A stretch of DNA of 64,000 nt from Strongylocentrotus droebachiensis (Eukaryota > Echinodermata > Echinoidea > Camarodonta > Strongylocentrotidae), in the NCBI GenBank assembly GCA_035222895.1, contig JAVYIG010007199.1, positions 41,711 through 105,710 on the forward strand, in the 5' to 3' direction. Each line of letters starts with the position of its first letter. Position 1 is the first letter of the stretch. The notes under the pieces were generated by a model that made no database searches, was not told the origin of the DNA, and worked only from the letters and a program-made list of their open reading frames with translations. This document shows positions 23,100-34,780 of this stretch, piece by piece. A program made the position numbers and the translations under genes.

Positions 23100-23989
23100 G
23101 TAAGTACCTAATTCTTACACATTAATGATTATTTAGAGCAAATTTGAAGAAAAACGGAACAATATTTTATATTTTATCGAAGCAAAATGAACTTTTCGTT
23201 GACATTTGTTGTTGTTCACATCCATTCCCGTATCATAAACACGCAGTTTAACGATGATCTTGATCATGATGTCTGCCAAACCCGCTTACGTGATGACATT
23301 ATCTCCCCTTTTCTTTTCATGTGCTATTTATGCATTTCAACTTCGTCTCATTTTCTCCTTCGCCCCCCCCCCCGCCCTCGTTTAGATCTCAGTTTCTAAA
23401 TAATATCACTGGAAATGTTGTGCGTCGGACGTATCCGCTCCCCACACCCCTATATACTTGGAAGACCTTTACCCTGTATCGGGTCAGCTTATCATGATGC
23501 TATCAAACCACCGATGGCTATCCCCCAGGATGTAAGCAAGAAAATAAAACATGAAATTATATAAATAAACTAATAAGAAAAATGATATGAAAAATGAAAA
23601 ACTCGTATTTTGGAGGACCAACCAACCAAAAACCAAGAAGATATAAAGATACAGATTGATACGACAAATACTTCAAACGATCAACGACAAAATAATAACC
23701 TACGTAAAATATATAGGCAGAAATGTTAACAAAAATGAAGAAAAAAACACAGTTCTTTGGAAGAAAATACGAAAAAGAAAATATAAAACACATTTAGAAA
23801 GTATACTTTGCGTTTATCATGCATAGAATCTAGTCACAGTGGCTTACTGTGTATGATTTGGACATCAGTTCACCGATAAAAAAAAAACAGTTCCCATTTT
23901 TGCCTCAAACTTAATATAAACAGGAGCTATGTAGGTCCTTCAAAGACCCCAGCTTCTCTCTGCCGTCTACCATCTCACCCACACCAGCT

Positions 23990-25994
23990 ATGTCGGGCAA
24001 GCTCCTTCTGAAGTACCTCCAGAACAACTTGGAGAAAGAACAACTTCAGCAAGGCATTGCTGTGAGTCTTTATCGAATACTCAACTTGTAATTAATAATA
24101 GTTGAAATCAATCAATTCGGATTTCTCATTTTTGCGTTAGAAATAATATCATCGATAATATGAAATCAACAATTTCATTATGGCAATTATAATGGCAATG
24201 GTGAAACGAATATCGCATAATATGTTGGTAATATTAATGGTAACAATAATATAAAATGAGATATAATTCATATCAATATTAATGACTATGATATTTGTGG
24301 ACACTTCATGTGTCAAAGGGCCAAATTGTAACCACTTTAGGGCGGTATAAATTAAAAATTGATTAATTTTTAACTAGTTAAGATAAGAATGAGTTTATTT
24401 AAAGTTGTAAACTATATTAGGTTAAACTATAGAATCGTATGTCTGATGCTTTTATACAACAACAAGTATTCTATAATATTTATTTTTAAAAAATCAGAGA
24501 TTGAAATAAGAAACCCAAAATTCAAAATGAAATCTTTAAAAAAAAAAAATCTTCTTGCTTTGTTTTGGATGACAGAGCCTGGCAACTCAGCTTGGAGTTG
24601 GGGCTGATGGAGACAGCACATCCCTCCTCACTAAGATCAGCTCTCTGGTGACAGAATCAGAGAGGAGGAGAGTGTCAGCAGAGAGAAGGGCTAAGGCATT
24701 TGAGGAGAGGTACCTGGACCAGGCCATGAAGGACCAGGTCTTGGAGCTAGAGCTGGCTGAGGCCAGAAAGCAGAAAGATATTGCTTTGAAGAATCTCCAA
24801 GTAAACAATTTATTTTTTACTTCTATTTTTGTCTATTCTGATAGGACTCTCTTGTTAAAAAATCGAGAGAAAAAGAAGTATGCTAATATAATACAAACAA
24901 ATATATATAGTTATACAGATTGATATAAAATAAGTATGAAGTATGAAGTATTATAGGCCTAATATGAAACGAATATGAAACAATGTCATCATAAAAACAC
25001 ACATATCGAGCACATACAGCCATCAAATTAAAAAAAAACAATTTCATGTTGTATTTTTTCATAGTAACTTGTATAACTAGAATGTCCATGAGGAATACTG
25101 TTTGATTTGTTTTTCTTTCTTTTTTATTTCAGGATCTGGCATGGCAGCCAACGGACCTCTCTCCTGCCAACAGCTGGCCGATTACTCGTGTCTCTTGGTA
25201 AACATTTTTTTTAAAGCATAATAAAAGTGAAAAAGTAATGCTCTTATTAAGTTAAAGTGGAGTAATTTATTGAAAATACAGAATAATTCCTTTTCAACTT
25301 CTTATTTACAAGAGAATTATGCCATGTAATCACTATCGAAATATACAAACACTCTCACAAGAGGCCAATAATCATCATGATGGAAAATTTTATGTCGGTG
25401 TTTATGTTGTCTTTTAGGTGTTCTGGAGATAATTCCCAAACACCATCTACAGCACCATTTGACAATGGAGTAGCACCCACCCACCCATCTACTCCTAGCA
25501 CAGCCCCCATCGACACCACCCCATTACCCCTCGTGTAAGAATAACAAACGAATCTACATTGGAATATGACTGTTATCCAGTTATACAGTAATTTCAGCTG
25601 AAAGGGCTACCCTGTCAAAACAAATAAGTGATAAACAATATACAAACAAACAAACAAATGAATAAATGATTGTATACAAATTCGGATAAATAGATCAATT
25701 AATAAATTGATCAATTATTAAATAATTTCAATAAACAAATAAACAAAATAAAGAGCAAATACATAGTTGAATACAAACAAAAAAGTTATAGTCTGGTCAG
25801 AAAGTACGATCTTGTAAAATAAAAGGATAAACATGAACGAATTCTTCTGTTTTTCCATTTTTTTTTTTTAGACCACTTAGCCCCAGCCCTTGGGCCAGTG
25901 GCTCTGGTACCCCTCCAGCTGGTACCCCTCTAACAGTTCCTCTGCCCGCTCAGGCCCCTGTGGTTCTCCAACTTACTCCACACACAGCTTTACG
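23990..25994 (+). other. Kinase exons 1-5: coiled coil and disordered linker
   Basis: Exon 1 gives MSGKLLLKYLQNN. Exon 2 (residues 25-99) is strongly charged and heptad-like (SERRRVSAERRAKAFEERYL then LELELAEARKQKDIA), predicted coiled coil. Exons 3-5 encode a low-complexity linker rich in T, P and S with tryptophans at the exon 3-4 boundary. The linker probably separates an oligomerisation segment from the kinase domain; that role is inferred. Confidence 0.75.
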
Positions 25995-27965
25995 GTAAGA
26001 CAACATTATTTTTTCTTTAACAACATTTTTAACAATATTTTTGTTTGGAAATTTGATAATTTGAAAATGATAACATTTGATAACCTTTTCATTTAAGTGG
26101 CAAATGCAAAAATCGGAGAAGATTTTTGTGTTTTGTTTGTCTGTTTGTATATTTGTTTGTTTTTATTACTTTGATATCTTTCTTCTCTAACCAGATCTCT
26201 AAGAGTGAGTGCTGCTGTTGGTGGAACCACTACGCCTTCGAGCAGAGCAGCTGTCCCAGCCCAAGGCCCATCAGCCTCCTCCTACGTTTGGGGGATGTCT
26301 GATCTGATGTCGTTTCACCAGGGCGGTGGCGACGTCTTCTTGGGCAGCGGGGCCAACGGGACGGTACATCTCTACCGTCATCGTGCAACCGACCATCCGA
26401 TCGCGCTGAAAACCTTCGAACTACCTAATGACGTCAAAGCAATGACAAGGAAGGTTGGTTTAAACTAACTAAATTAACAACATAATTTGGTTGCCGCCCC
26501 TTAATGACTGAGCATTGTAGCGACAGACGATGACTTAAGAGAGGGAAGAATGATAATGATGATGAAAACATAAAAATAACAATACTGATGCATGAACTTG
26601 TATCTAAACTCAAGTTTCTTTGTTCTTGTTCAACCTGACAGCTGACCGCCATCCAGTCGGAAGCTTTCATCCTTGACGTTCTCGGCAGGGAGGATTGCTT
26701 TCCCACTTTCCTTGGATGCTTGGAGATCAGCACAGGTAAGATAGGTCTTGCGATGGATTTCGTCGGGGATACGATGACGGGAGAGTCCTGGACACTGAGC
26801 CGTGGCATGCGAAAGCTAGCGCTAAGTCAGCATGACTGGTGAGTACAGATGAGTTTCTCTTTATTAAAATCGTTTAGTCTTTGAACGATCAAAAGTCTTT
26901 ATGTGAGTGCTACATTATTTTGATAGAGGCCTAGTGGATATGACAGCAGTCTGTGGATATACATTGATCTCCATTTGCCACTTTTGACCCAGGTAAAGTA
27001 AACCATAAAGATGATTGATGTCGTTGTACTTCAGCGCAGTAGACAGTTTGTATATAATAATGCTGATTAAATGCATCAACCAGCATTTTTTTAAAAACAA
27101 TTACTGTCCTTCTTTCTTTCAAACAGGTTTGCTCTGGCTCTCGACATCGCCAAGTCCCTCGGTCGCATCCATGAGAAAGGCTTTCTCATGAACGACCTTA
27201 AAGAAGATAACTGCTTGCTCCGGAAGACACCAACTGGTCGGTGGCAGGCAGTTATCGTTGACTTTGGGCTCGCGTGTCCTTGCGATAGACCTTACTTCTA
27301 CCGCTTTTCCGTTGAAGACAAGGAGAAGTACCGTAGAAAGGTATATTGATTATTATCTTTTTTTTTTCTTGTAATGTGATTTCTATGAAATTTGGTAAAT
27401 CATTTTTGTGTGTGTGTGAGAAAAAGAGGTAGGGGCAGAACAAGCGAATAGATCGACATTACAAACAGGATTATTTGGCTAATTATTGTTTTTCATATTT
27501 TTGTTGACATCATAGACAATGTACCCACAGGATCTCAAAGATATTCAGAATTGGGCCCGGCACGCTTCTCTTTCTTGACTATCTACCTACATAATTATGT
27601 CATATTATTCTATTCAAGTTGATATTATTTATACTTCAGTAGCTTGTGATGTTCTCAGTGTGCAATGAAGTTGATGTACAGGTAATTAAAAATATAAACA
27701 AATCCCCTTTTATTCAAGAATTTCATTCGTTATTTTGTCCCTGTTACAGGAGGTGTACGTCCACATCGCCCCTGAATGCGCACTCGATGACGTGCTGACC
27801 TCGGTCTCGAGTGACGTGTTCCAGCTCGGCCGACTGCTCACCTTAATGGGAGGTGCTACGACCAACGCCGATCTCACCGCCATCGGCAACATCTGTCGAC
27901 AGAGCTCTCAACTCTGCCGACCTAGCATCGACGAAGTCGTAGCCGAGCTGGAGAGAATGATGTAG
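23990..27965 (+). CDS. Non-RD protein kinase with N-terminal coiled coil, 9 exons
   Basis: Exons: 23990-24061, 24576-24800, 25133-25197, 25418-25534, 25872-25994, 26195-26453, 26642-26838, 27127-27340, 27750-27965. All introns are GT-AG, the phases close, and the total is 1488 nt for 495 residues plus stop. The protein has an N-terminal helix and coiled coil, a proline/serine/threonine-rich linker (about 120-230) and a C-terminal kinase domain (about 245-495). Kinase features are a G-S-G-A-N-G loop (251-256), lysine 273, a catalytic loop with D376, K378 and N381, DFG 398-400 and A-P-E 431-433. The usual HRD is M-N-D, so the HRD arginine is absent. The part after A-P-E is short. Substrate and pathway are unknown. 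The start was chosen because ATG opens a clean first exon; earlier coding exons cannot be excluded. A possible polyadenylation signal AATAAA lies at 28176. Confidence 0.85.
26195..27965 (+). other. Kinase exons 6-9: catalytic domain
   Basis: Exon 6 carries the glycine loop and the ATP-anchoring lysine (I-A-L-K). Exon 7 carries a candidate alpha-C glutamate (E294). Exon 8 carries the catalytic loop (F-L-M-N-D-L-K-E-D-N) and V-D-F-G-L-A. Exon 9 carries I-A-P-E-C, S-D-V-F-Q-L-G (the alpha-F signature) and a terminal R-P-S-I-D-E-V helix. All residues needed for catalysis are present, so an active enzyme is likely even though the regulatory arginine is missing. Confidence 0.8.
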
Positions 27966-28524
27966 ACAAACACTGTATTCGATAAAATATCAAATTATAT
28001 TTATTTTTTTTAATTCAATTCAATTTCAATTCAATTTCAATTTCTCTTTCTTTGTTACATTTTTCCATTTCAGAAATTTACAAATCGCCATGCGTTTTTC
28101 CTGCATTCAAAAGCCGTTGGGTACTAAAATTCGAATTAACCCTAGAACAAATTATTGCAAGCACTTTGAAGTGAAAATAAATGACATCCAAATGACTTTT
28201 ATTGGATAACTCTTTTTTGTTTGTAGATAGGTAAGTATCACCAAAAAGAACGACAAAGATAAAGCAATAATTTGTCAAGACTTTACAGCAGTGGACATTT
28301 TGCGATTTGTAAATTTCTGCAATTAAGAAAGGCACAACTAATATGGAAATCGCAAATAATATATGCAATATCATAATTAAAGGTAGTAAATTAGTATTTG
28401 CGGTTATTACAGGCCATTATATGCCCTTGTTTGGTATCTTTTTAATTCATGCAATGTAAATAGTCAATCTTGGGGGGGGGGGTCATAACGAAATGTTTGA
28501 TATCTCTTCGAAATACAGTGTTAG

Positions 28525-30580
28525 GTAAGTATTGTAAATATCCATTCTATTCTTCATCTTTTTGTATATGTATATTTGATGATAGCTCTAAACAGGAATT
28601 ACTGGCATTACTATGTCTTGACTGATGAACGTCAGTTTAAAGGAATAAATTCATGAAAAACTTTTCAGGATGAAATTCAAATCATATGAACCGAACAAAA
28701 TACACTGTCAAGCTTAAGCAAAATTTGGTAAAAGGTTATTGAATTTGCAATAATTTTACGATATATATAGCACAAAACAAAACGAAACAATCTCAAATGA
28801 CATAAAGAGTTATGCCAAACTTGGGAATACTTGTGTTTGTTTTCTTTTCAATTTAACAAAAAGCAGGCTGCGCCAATGTGAAATCTAAACACATTATCGT
28901 CTGATTTGAAAAGAAGAGAAATATCTTGTGCAATACAAGCGACTGCAAGACAGTCCCATGATTGGGATAAACGGACATACTTTGTATATACCGAAATCAT
29001 TCAAATGCAAAATTAATTCAAATGAAATGAAATCATTTGATCAGAAATCGAATGGAATTAAATCATTAAAAAAAAAAAAAAAATTGTCTTAGACCTAAGA
29101 ATTGAACAAGAAAACAATTCACAGGATTTAAAATCAATTGCTCACATTTTTCCTTACAAATATTGACTGGTTTTGGAAAACTTCTAAGCATTCGGAGATG
29201 GAATAATCGGTATTAACCGAAGGTAGACCATCACGGTACAGAGCGGGGTGGGGCTCTGTACATGGAAGGGTTCTTATCATTACATCTTTTCTTTATTATA
29301 GGCTACGACGTCCCAATAGTAATGTGATAAAACAACGAAAAATAAATAGGTACTGTGCATGTATACTAACTTTGATATACTTTAACAAATGTTGAATGTA
29401 ATCATGCTGGTGACTTGTTCCCAGCAGCTTTACCGCAAATTTTGACGTGGATGTGGCCCCACTAGTATAACAACTGAATCATTTTAGTATACAAAAGAGC
29501 ACCATAGTATAGAACTCGAGGTTTAAAATAGGCGGGCCCCGGACCCCACGCCGTAAAGGCTTCGCGCTTGCAATTTAGTACATTTCACGCACCCACCCCC
29601 TTTTTGGAAAATCACGGATCCGCACCTACGGGGGGGGGGGGGGGCTCTGTACATTGAATAACACGCTATAATGAAGGAAAGGGTTTCAATCCACATTTGA
29701 ACGTATACAAATGGCAGCTTTTTGAACATCAATGAATTTCAGTGTGATTATTCAAATAACTATAAGGTAATTTTATCAACATAATTTTTCTAAAGGCAGC
29801 ATTCGAAGTTGTTCTTAACAGATTTTACAGGATTTCGCCGCGATGGGACAAGCTTGAGCATCTAAATTTCGTCATTTTTTGTTGACAGGCTGCATGATAT
29901 TAATAAATGCTAACTGCATGGGAGGGGGAGGGTACCCTCGATAGACGATGATTCGGGGGGGGGGTGGCAGGGGTATAAACCCTCTGAACCCAGTGCTGGA
30001 AACGCCATTGTTTTTTTCTCTTCATGTAACAGTAACTATAACCGTGGTTGCACAAATAAAACCATCGTCTGAGCAGGATACCCTATAGAGCTCCCTCTTA
30101 GTTAGGATGTGCCAATGCTTTTCATTGGCGGATCTAAGGGGGTAATTTAGTAATATAATGTAAAAAAAATAAACAACTTGAAAAGTAGCAAAATAGTACA
30201 ATTCATAATGAAACAAAAGAAGAGCAAATATCATATAGATTGATAATGGAAACAAGGATTTTACTGTTTTTTTTATTTTTTTAAATAAAATGCCCCCGAA
30301 ATTCTGAAAATGTAGACAGAATGGGTTGAAATATTTCTTACACTTCGTCAGCTGTTGCGAAGTCTCAAATATAAAACGAATACAAATTTTTCGGGACTTT
30401 CGAAAGCCCTCCTTAAAAAATAAATAGAATATAAAGAAGACAAAAAGAAAGAAAAAAGAGTCAGTTTTCTAGCTGAACATAAAGAGCCCGTATACCTCCA
30501 CACTCAAACTGAGCTCTCCAATAGAATGGTCAAATTAAATCAAGAGATAGCGCTAGTGCACAACAAATTTTGATAATTTG
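28525..30580. repeat. 2-kb tandem duplication, copy 1
   Basis: Runs from about GGTAAGTATTGTAAATATCC to GCACAACAAATTTTG. It is collinear with 30581-32572 over nearly its whole length (same order of landmarks such as GATGATAGCTCT, TATGTCTTGACTGA, CAGCAGCTTTACCGCAAATT and CCGTGGTTGCACAAATAAAA). Around 29515-29640 it carries extra sequence ending in a G run that is absent from copy 2. No protein-coding frame is conserved between the copies. Confidence 0.85.
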
Positions 30581-32572
30581 GTTGGGTAAATATCTGTTTA
30601 TTCTTCACCTTTTGTATATATATATATATATATATTTGATGATAGCTCTCAAAAGGAATTTCTGGCGTTACTATGTCTTGACTGACGAACGTCGGTTTAA
30701 AGGAATAAATTCATGAAAGGCTTTTCAGGATTAAATTCAAATCATATGAACCGAACAAAATACACTGTCGAGCTTGAGCAAGATTTGGTAAAAGGTTATT
30801 GAATTTGCAATAATGTTACGATACAGCACAAAACAAAACGAAACAATTTCAAATGACACAAAGAGTTATGCCAAACTTGGAAATACTTGTGTTTGTTTTT
30901 CTTTTCCATTTAACAAAAAGCAGGCTGCCCCAATGTGAAATCTAAAACCATTATTGTCTGATTTGAAAAGAAGAGAAAAATCTTGTGCAATACAAGACAG
31001 TCCCATGAATGGGATAAACGGACATACTTTGTTTATACCGAAATCGTTAATGCAAAATTAATTCAAATGAATTGAAATCATTTGAAATCGAATGGAATTA
31101 AATCATTAAAAAAAAAACACAAAAAAAAATTGTCTTAGACCTAAGCATTGAACAAGAAAACAATTCACAGGATTTAAAATCAATTGCTCACATTTTTCCT
31201 TACAAATATTGGTTGGTTTTGGAAAAATTCTAAGCATTCGGAGATGTATTAACCGAATGTAGACCATCACGGTACAGAGCGGGGTGGGGCTCTGTACATG
31301 TTAGGGTTCTTATCATTACAGCTTTTCTTTATCATAGGCTACGACGTCTCAATAGTAATGTGACAAAACAACGGAATATAAATAGGTGCATGTATACTAT
31401 AACTTTGATATACTATGCAAAATGTTGAATGATAAAGTTATGTCGGGAGACTTATTCCCAGCAGCTTTACCGCAAATTTTGACGTGGATGTGACCCCACT
31501 TGTATGAAAACTGAAATCATTTAGGTAAGCAAAAAAAGCATTACGTGTTCTAGCAACATTCATAGAATATTAGGAGACGGAAAATCGGTATTAACTGAGG
31601 GTCTATTATGGTACGGAGTGGGATGGGGGCTCTGTACATTGTATAATACGCTCTATTGAAAAAGAAGGGGAACAAAAATCTATCCACAACTTTTTTGTTG
31701 AACTGATCAAAATGGCGGCTCTTTAAATGTTATGCTTATCATTTAAATGTAAAATTCTTTAATAGCGACGCCTTTTTTCTCAAGGCACCATTCAAAGTTG
31801 TGCTTGCCATAATCTTACAGGTTTTTGTAGTTGGGACAAGCCTGAGCACTATGATGTCTCCATTTTGGAGGTACTCTGCTTTGACGATGGTTCTGTGTAC
31901 CCCCGCTGTGTAGTTTGCAAATGGTATTGAATTTTTGTTTACCCCTGGGTTTTAGAGTGGGGGGGGGGGGGGGGGGGGGGCAGGGGTTGAAGCCCTATGA
32001 ACACCGAGCTTTTTTCTTCTTCTTCATGTGCCAGTAACTAACCGTGGTTGCACAAATAAAATCATCGTCTTAGCATGATAGCCTATATAGCTCCCTCTTA
32101 GTTAGTATGTGCCTATGAGAAGCATCGGCGGATCTAAGGGGTAATAATGTAAAACAATAAACAACTTAAAAAATAGTAAAATAGTACAATACATAATAAA
32201 ACAAACAAGAGCAAAAAATCAAATAGATTGATAATGGAAAGAAGTGTTTTACTTTTTTGTGTTTGTTAAAATTAAGTGCCCCCACAGATTCTGAACATGT
32301 ATGAGAATGTGTTTCAATATTTTCTTACAGTACAGTTGTTATGATGTCACAAATATAAAATAATTACAACTTTTTCGGGACTTTTGAAAACCTTCCTTTA
32401 AAAAGAAATAGAAGAAAAAATAAAAAAGAAAAAGGGGTCAGTTTTCTAGCTGAATATAAAGAGCCCCTGCATGTAATTTATACACCTCCACACTCAAACT
32501 GAGCTCTTTAATAGAATGGTCAAATTAAATCAAGAGATGGCGCCAGTGCACAACAAATTTGGGTAATTCATA
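30581..32572. repeat. 2-kb tandem duplication, copy 2
   Basis: Second copy, diverged by scattered substitutions and indels, with an expanded (TA)n run near 30616-30635 and a G run near 31959-31980. It ends about 10 bp before the ATGGCGGC of the candidate POMGNT2 first exon, so the duplication abuts that promoter without including it. Confidence 0.85.
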
Positions 32573-32582
32573 TAATTTTTAC

Positions 32583-32657
32583 ATGGCGGCTGCTCATCGA
32601 CATTTCTGCATAACATTTCGCGGGAAACTACAAAAATTATCATCGGTATCTCTTAAG
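32583..32657 (+). other. Candidate untranslated first exon of POMGNT2 with an upstream ORF
   Basis: ACATGGCGGC at 32581-32590 is followed by an open frame to a good donor (CTTAAG|GTACGT, intron from 32658). The best acceptor is ATTACAG ending at 34673. Splicing would give a 47-codon upstream ORF that stops at 34740-34742, 38 nt before the POMGNT2 ATG. The exon is inferred from splice signals only. Confidence 0.35.
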
Positions 32658-33241
32658 GTACGTATAATTTACTTATGAATAATTGATACAAAACGTATGT
32701 TGTATTTTATAAGCAATATATGTCTTAAGTTTGGTTGCAAAGTGATGTTATATGCAAGTTTTTTTAGTTTAGTCCCATGTATTTAAATTCATGCTGTTTA
32801 TATATATGGGTGAATGGAGAATGATGGCCGTTTTCAATTCAGTCTTTTACTTCAGATTGCATGAAGCACTCGCACTAAACGAACTTTTTAATATCTTCAG
32901 TACCGTACTCATGAGTGTCAACACATTTCAAGTGTGGATGGAACATAAACATTTGTATGTGGCTGCATGATAATGATAAGTAATGTTTTGATTTCAAACC
33001 ATTGAAGTTTCTTTTTCAAAATAAAAGTTTGACATTTGAAAGTTGAAACAAGTCTATTTTCCTTAAGTTATCCAGTTTTTCTTCTTCTCCTTAGTGAGCA
33101 CAGTCCACCATTTTAGTTATTCTCATACTACAGTCAGTGCAGTATTAATTCACCCCCAGGCGCAGGCCCCAGTTATCCTATAACATACATGTTCCATTGC
33201 CACCAGCTTGACAAGTGTGGCACAGCAACAACAATTGTGGT

Positions 33242-33473
33242 CCAAATCACGGTGACACGACATTTGCTCCTGCGACAATTGCTCCGGGCTTTATTTCGTC
33301 TAAGATGTAGGGTTAGGGTTAGGGTTTCAATAGGGTTTTATGTTAGGTTTAGGGTTAGGTTTATGGTAGGGTATAGTGTTGAATCCAGGGTTGAAGTTAG
33401 CCATTCGATTAGTGTATGGAATTTACAGCGGAGCAATTGTCGCCGGAGCAAATGTCATGGAATCCCAAATCAC
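33242..33473. mobile_element. Mutator-like MITE with a telomere-like core
   Basis: Inverted repeats GACATTTGCTCC plus GCGACAATTGCTCCG (33258-33286) and their complement (33429-33456) are flanked by a 9-bp direct repeat, CCAAATCAC, at 33242-33250 and 33465-33473. A 9-bp target duplication fits Mutator-like elements. The core has GGGTTAGGGTTAGGGTTTCA and decayed variants. A related single end (TTTGCTCCTGCAGCAGTTGC) is at about 52500-52520. Confidence 0.7.
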
Positions 33474-33879
33474 ACATAGCTGCATTACTATCCTGGCTGT
33501 GTATTAAAAGCTGTGCTATTGATCCTCAACATTTCAAACACCACTGTATAAAACTGAACTAATTTTACTCAAAATTAGTACTTTAGTGACAAAAATACAA
33601 TTTTTTCAACTTACCGATGTTTAGAAAGAATAATTTAAACATTCAAATTGTAAGTCTACTGTCAAACTTGCCGATCAGCCACTATTCATTGTGTACATTT
33701 GTGTGTATTGACTATTCATAGGTGCAATAGCTGCCTCTTAGCACATAGTGCAGTGCTAGAGGTCAATACGCATTAGCATTGACTCTTCAAGCTTTGCTGG
33801 AGTGGTCCAAACGCGAACAGACTACTACTGTGCCAAACATTGCTTTTGACATTTGTCATGCGTTTGCAAAGGTCTTCTT

Positions 33880-33962
33880 CTTCTCCTTTGGTTGAGTCTG
33901 CCTCCTTCACCGTTGAAGATTATTGCAGACTGATGAGTGTATGTGTGTGCTTACGAGAGCCA
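33880..33962. repeat. Fragment homologous to the interior of the 17.8-kb foldback element
   Basis: About 80 bp including TTGCAGACTGATGAGTGT and GTGTGTGCTTACG matches the complement of 18505-18600. It directly abuts the next MITE. Confidence 0.7.
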
Positions 33963-34337
33963 GGGCCGGTATTCAATTCAATACTTAGCATAAGTAAGAA
34001 ATTTACTAATTGAATGGCTAAGTTAAGTCATTTACTTATCTCGTATTCAAATCGCATTTTAGACTTATACTTATGTAAGACATCGATGCGTTGCAATAAA
34101 TGCACGCTGATATAATTGTGCGCAGGTTATAATACTGCATAAGAAAACCATATGCCTGCCAATCAAGGCCTCCAAATAATTGACTTAAGTCTGGTATGGA
34201 GTTGGCTTAGATTTAGGGTAAAATACTTTGCCAAAAAAGTGAATTGAATACCAAAATTGGCTAAGTATTTTATCTAAGCCAAATACTAAGTAAAAAGCTT
34301 AAATTTTGTACTTAAGTATTGAATTGAATACGGGCCC
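33963..34337. mobile_element. MITE with GGCCGGTATTCAATTCAATA termini
   Basis: The left end GGCCGGTATTCAATTCAATA and the right end TATTGAATTGAATACGGGCC are near-perfect inverted repeats. The interior is rich in AAGTA/TACTT and non-coding. Confidence 0.8.
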
Positions 34338-34780
34338 AGGTTCATGGTGCAATGCTATTAACATGGTGTAATGTAAAAATTTCATGTGCAAGACCACTAA
34401 ATAACCATGCACAGCTCAAGTTTGAGTGGTATTCCAAAGTAGGTTGATCATCTTTTGAGAAATCAGTATTAACCACTACCTACATGTAGTTTATTTACAC
34501 TTATAATATGTCTAGACTTACAGAGATCACATGCAAATTATACAAATTTACCGGTTTTTGATGGGTATGTCCAAAAACTTAAGACATATGACACGATAAG
34601 AAAGTGGTTTCGTATGAAATTAATTTTTGTGACATTATTTTATTTCTATCTTTTCATATTTGATACATTACAGATTCTGTATCGTGTGTCACTTCCTGAC
34701 TGTTGGGGTACTGCCCTGAGTTTCTTCCCATTGATCAACTGAGGAGACGTTCTTGACAGAGGGCTTTGCGGAGACGAGAA

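Noticed and set aside
33311..33355. Telomere or chromosome fusion site
   Set aside because: Only two or three GGGTTA units, enclosed by the TIRs of a MITE, so it is a transposon core.
34766..34780. Upstream start of POMGNT2
   Set aside because: The codon is TTG; the ATG at 34781 directly precedes the signal-anchor.
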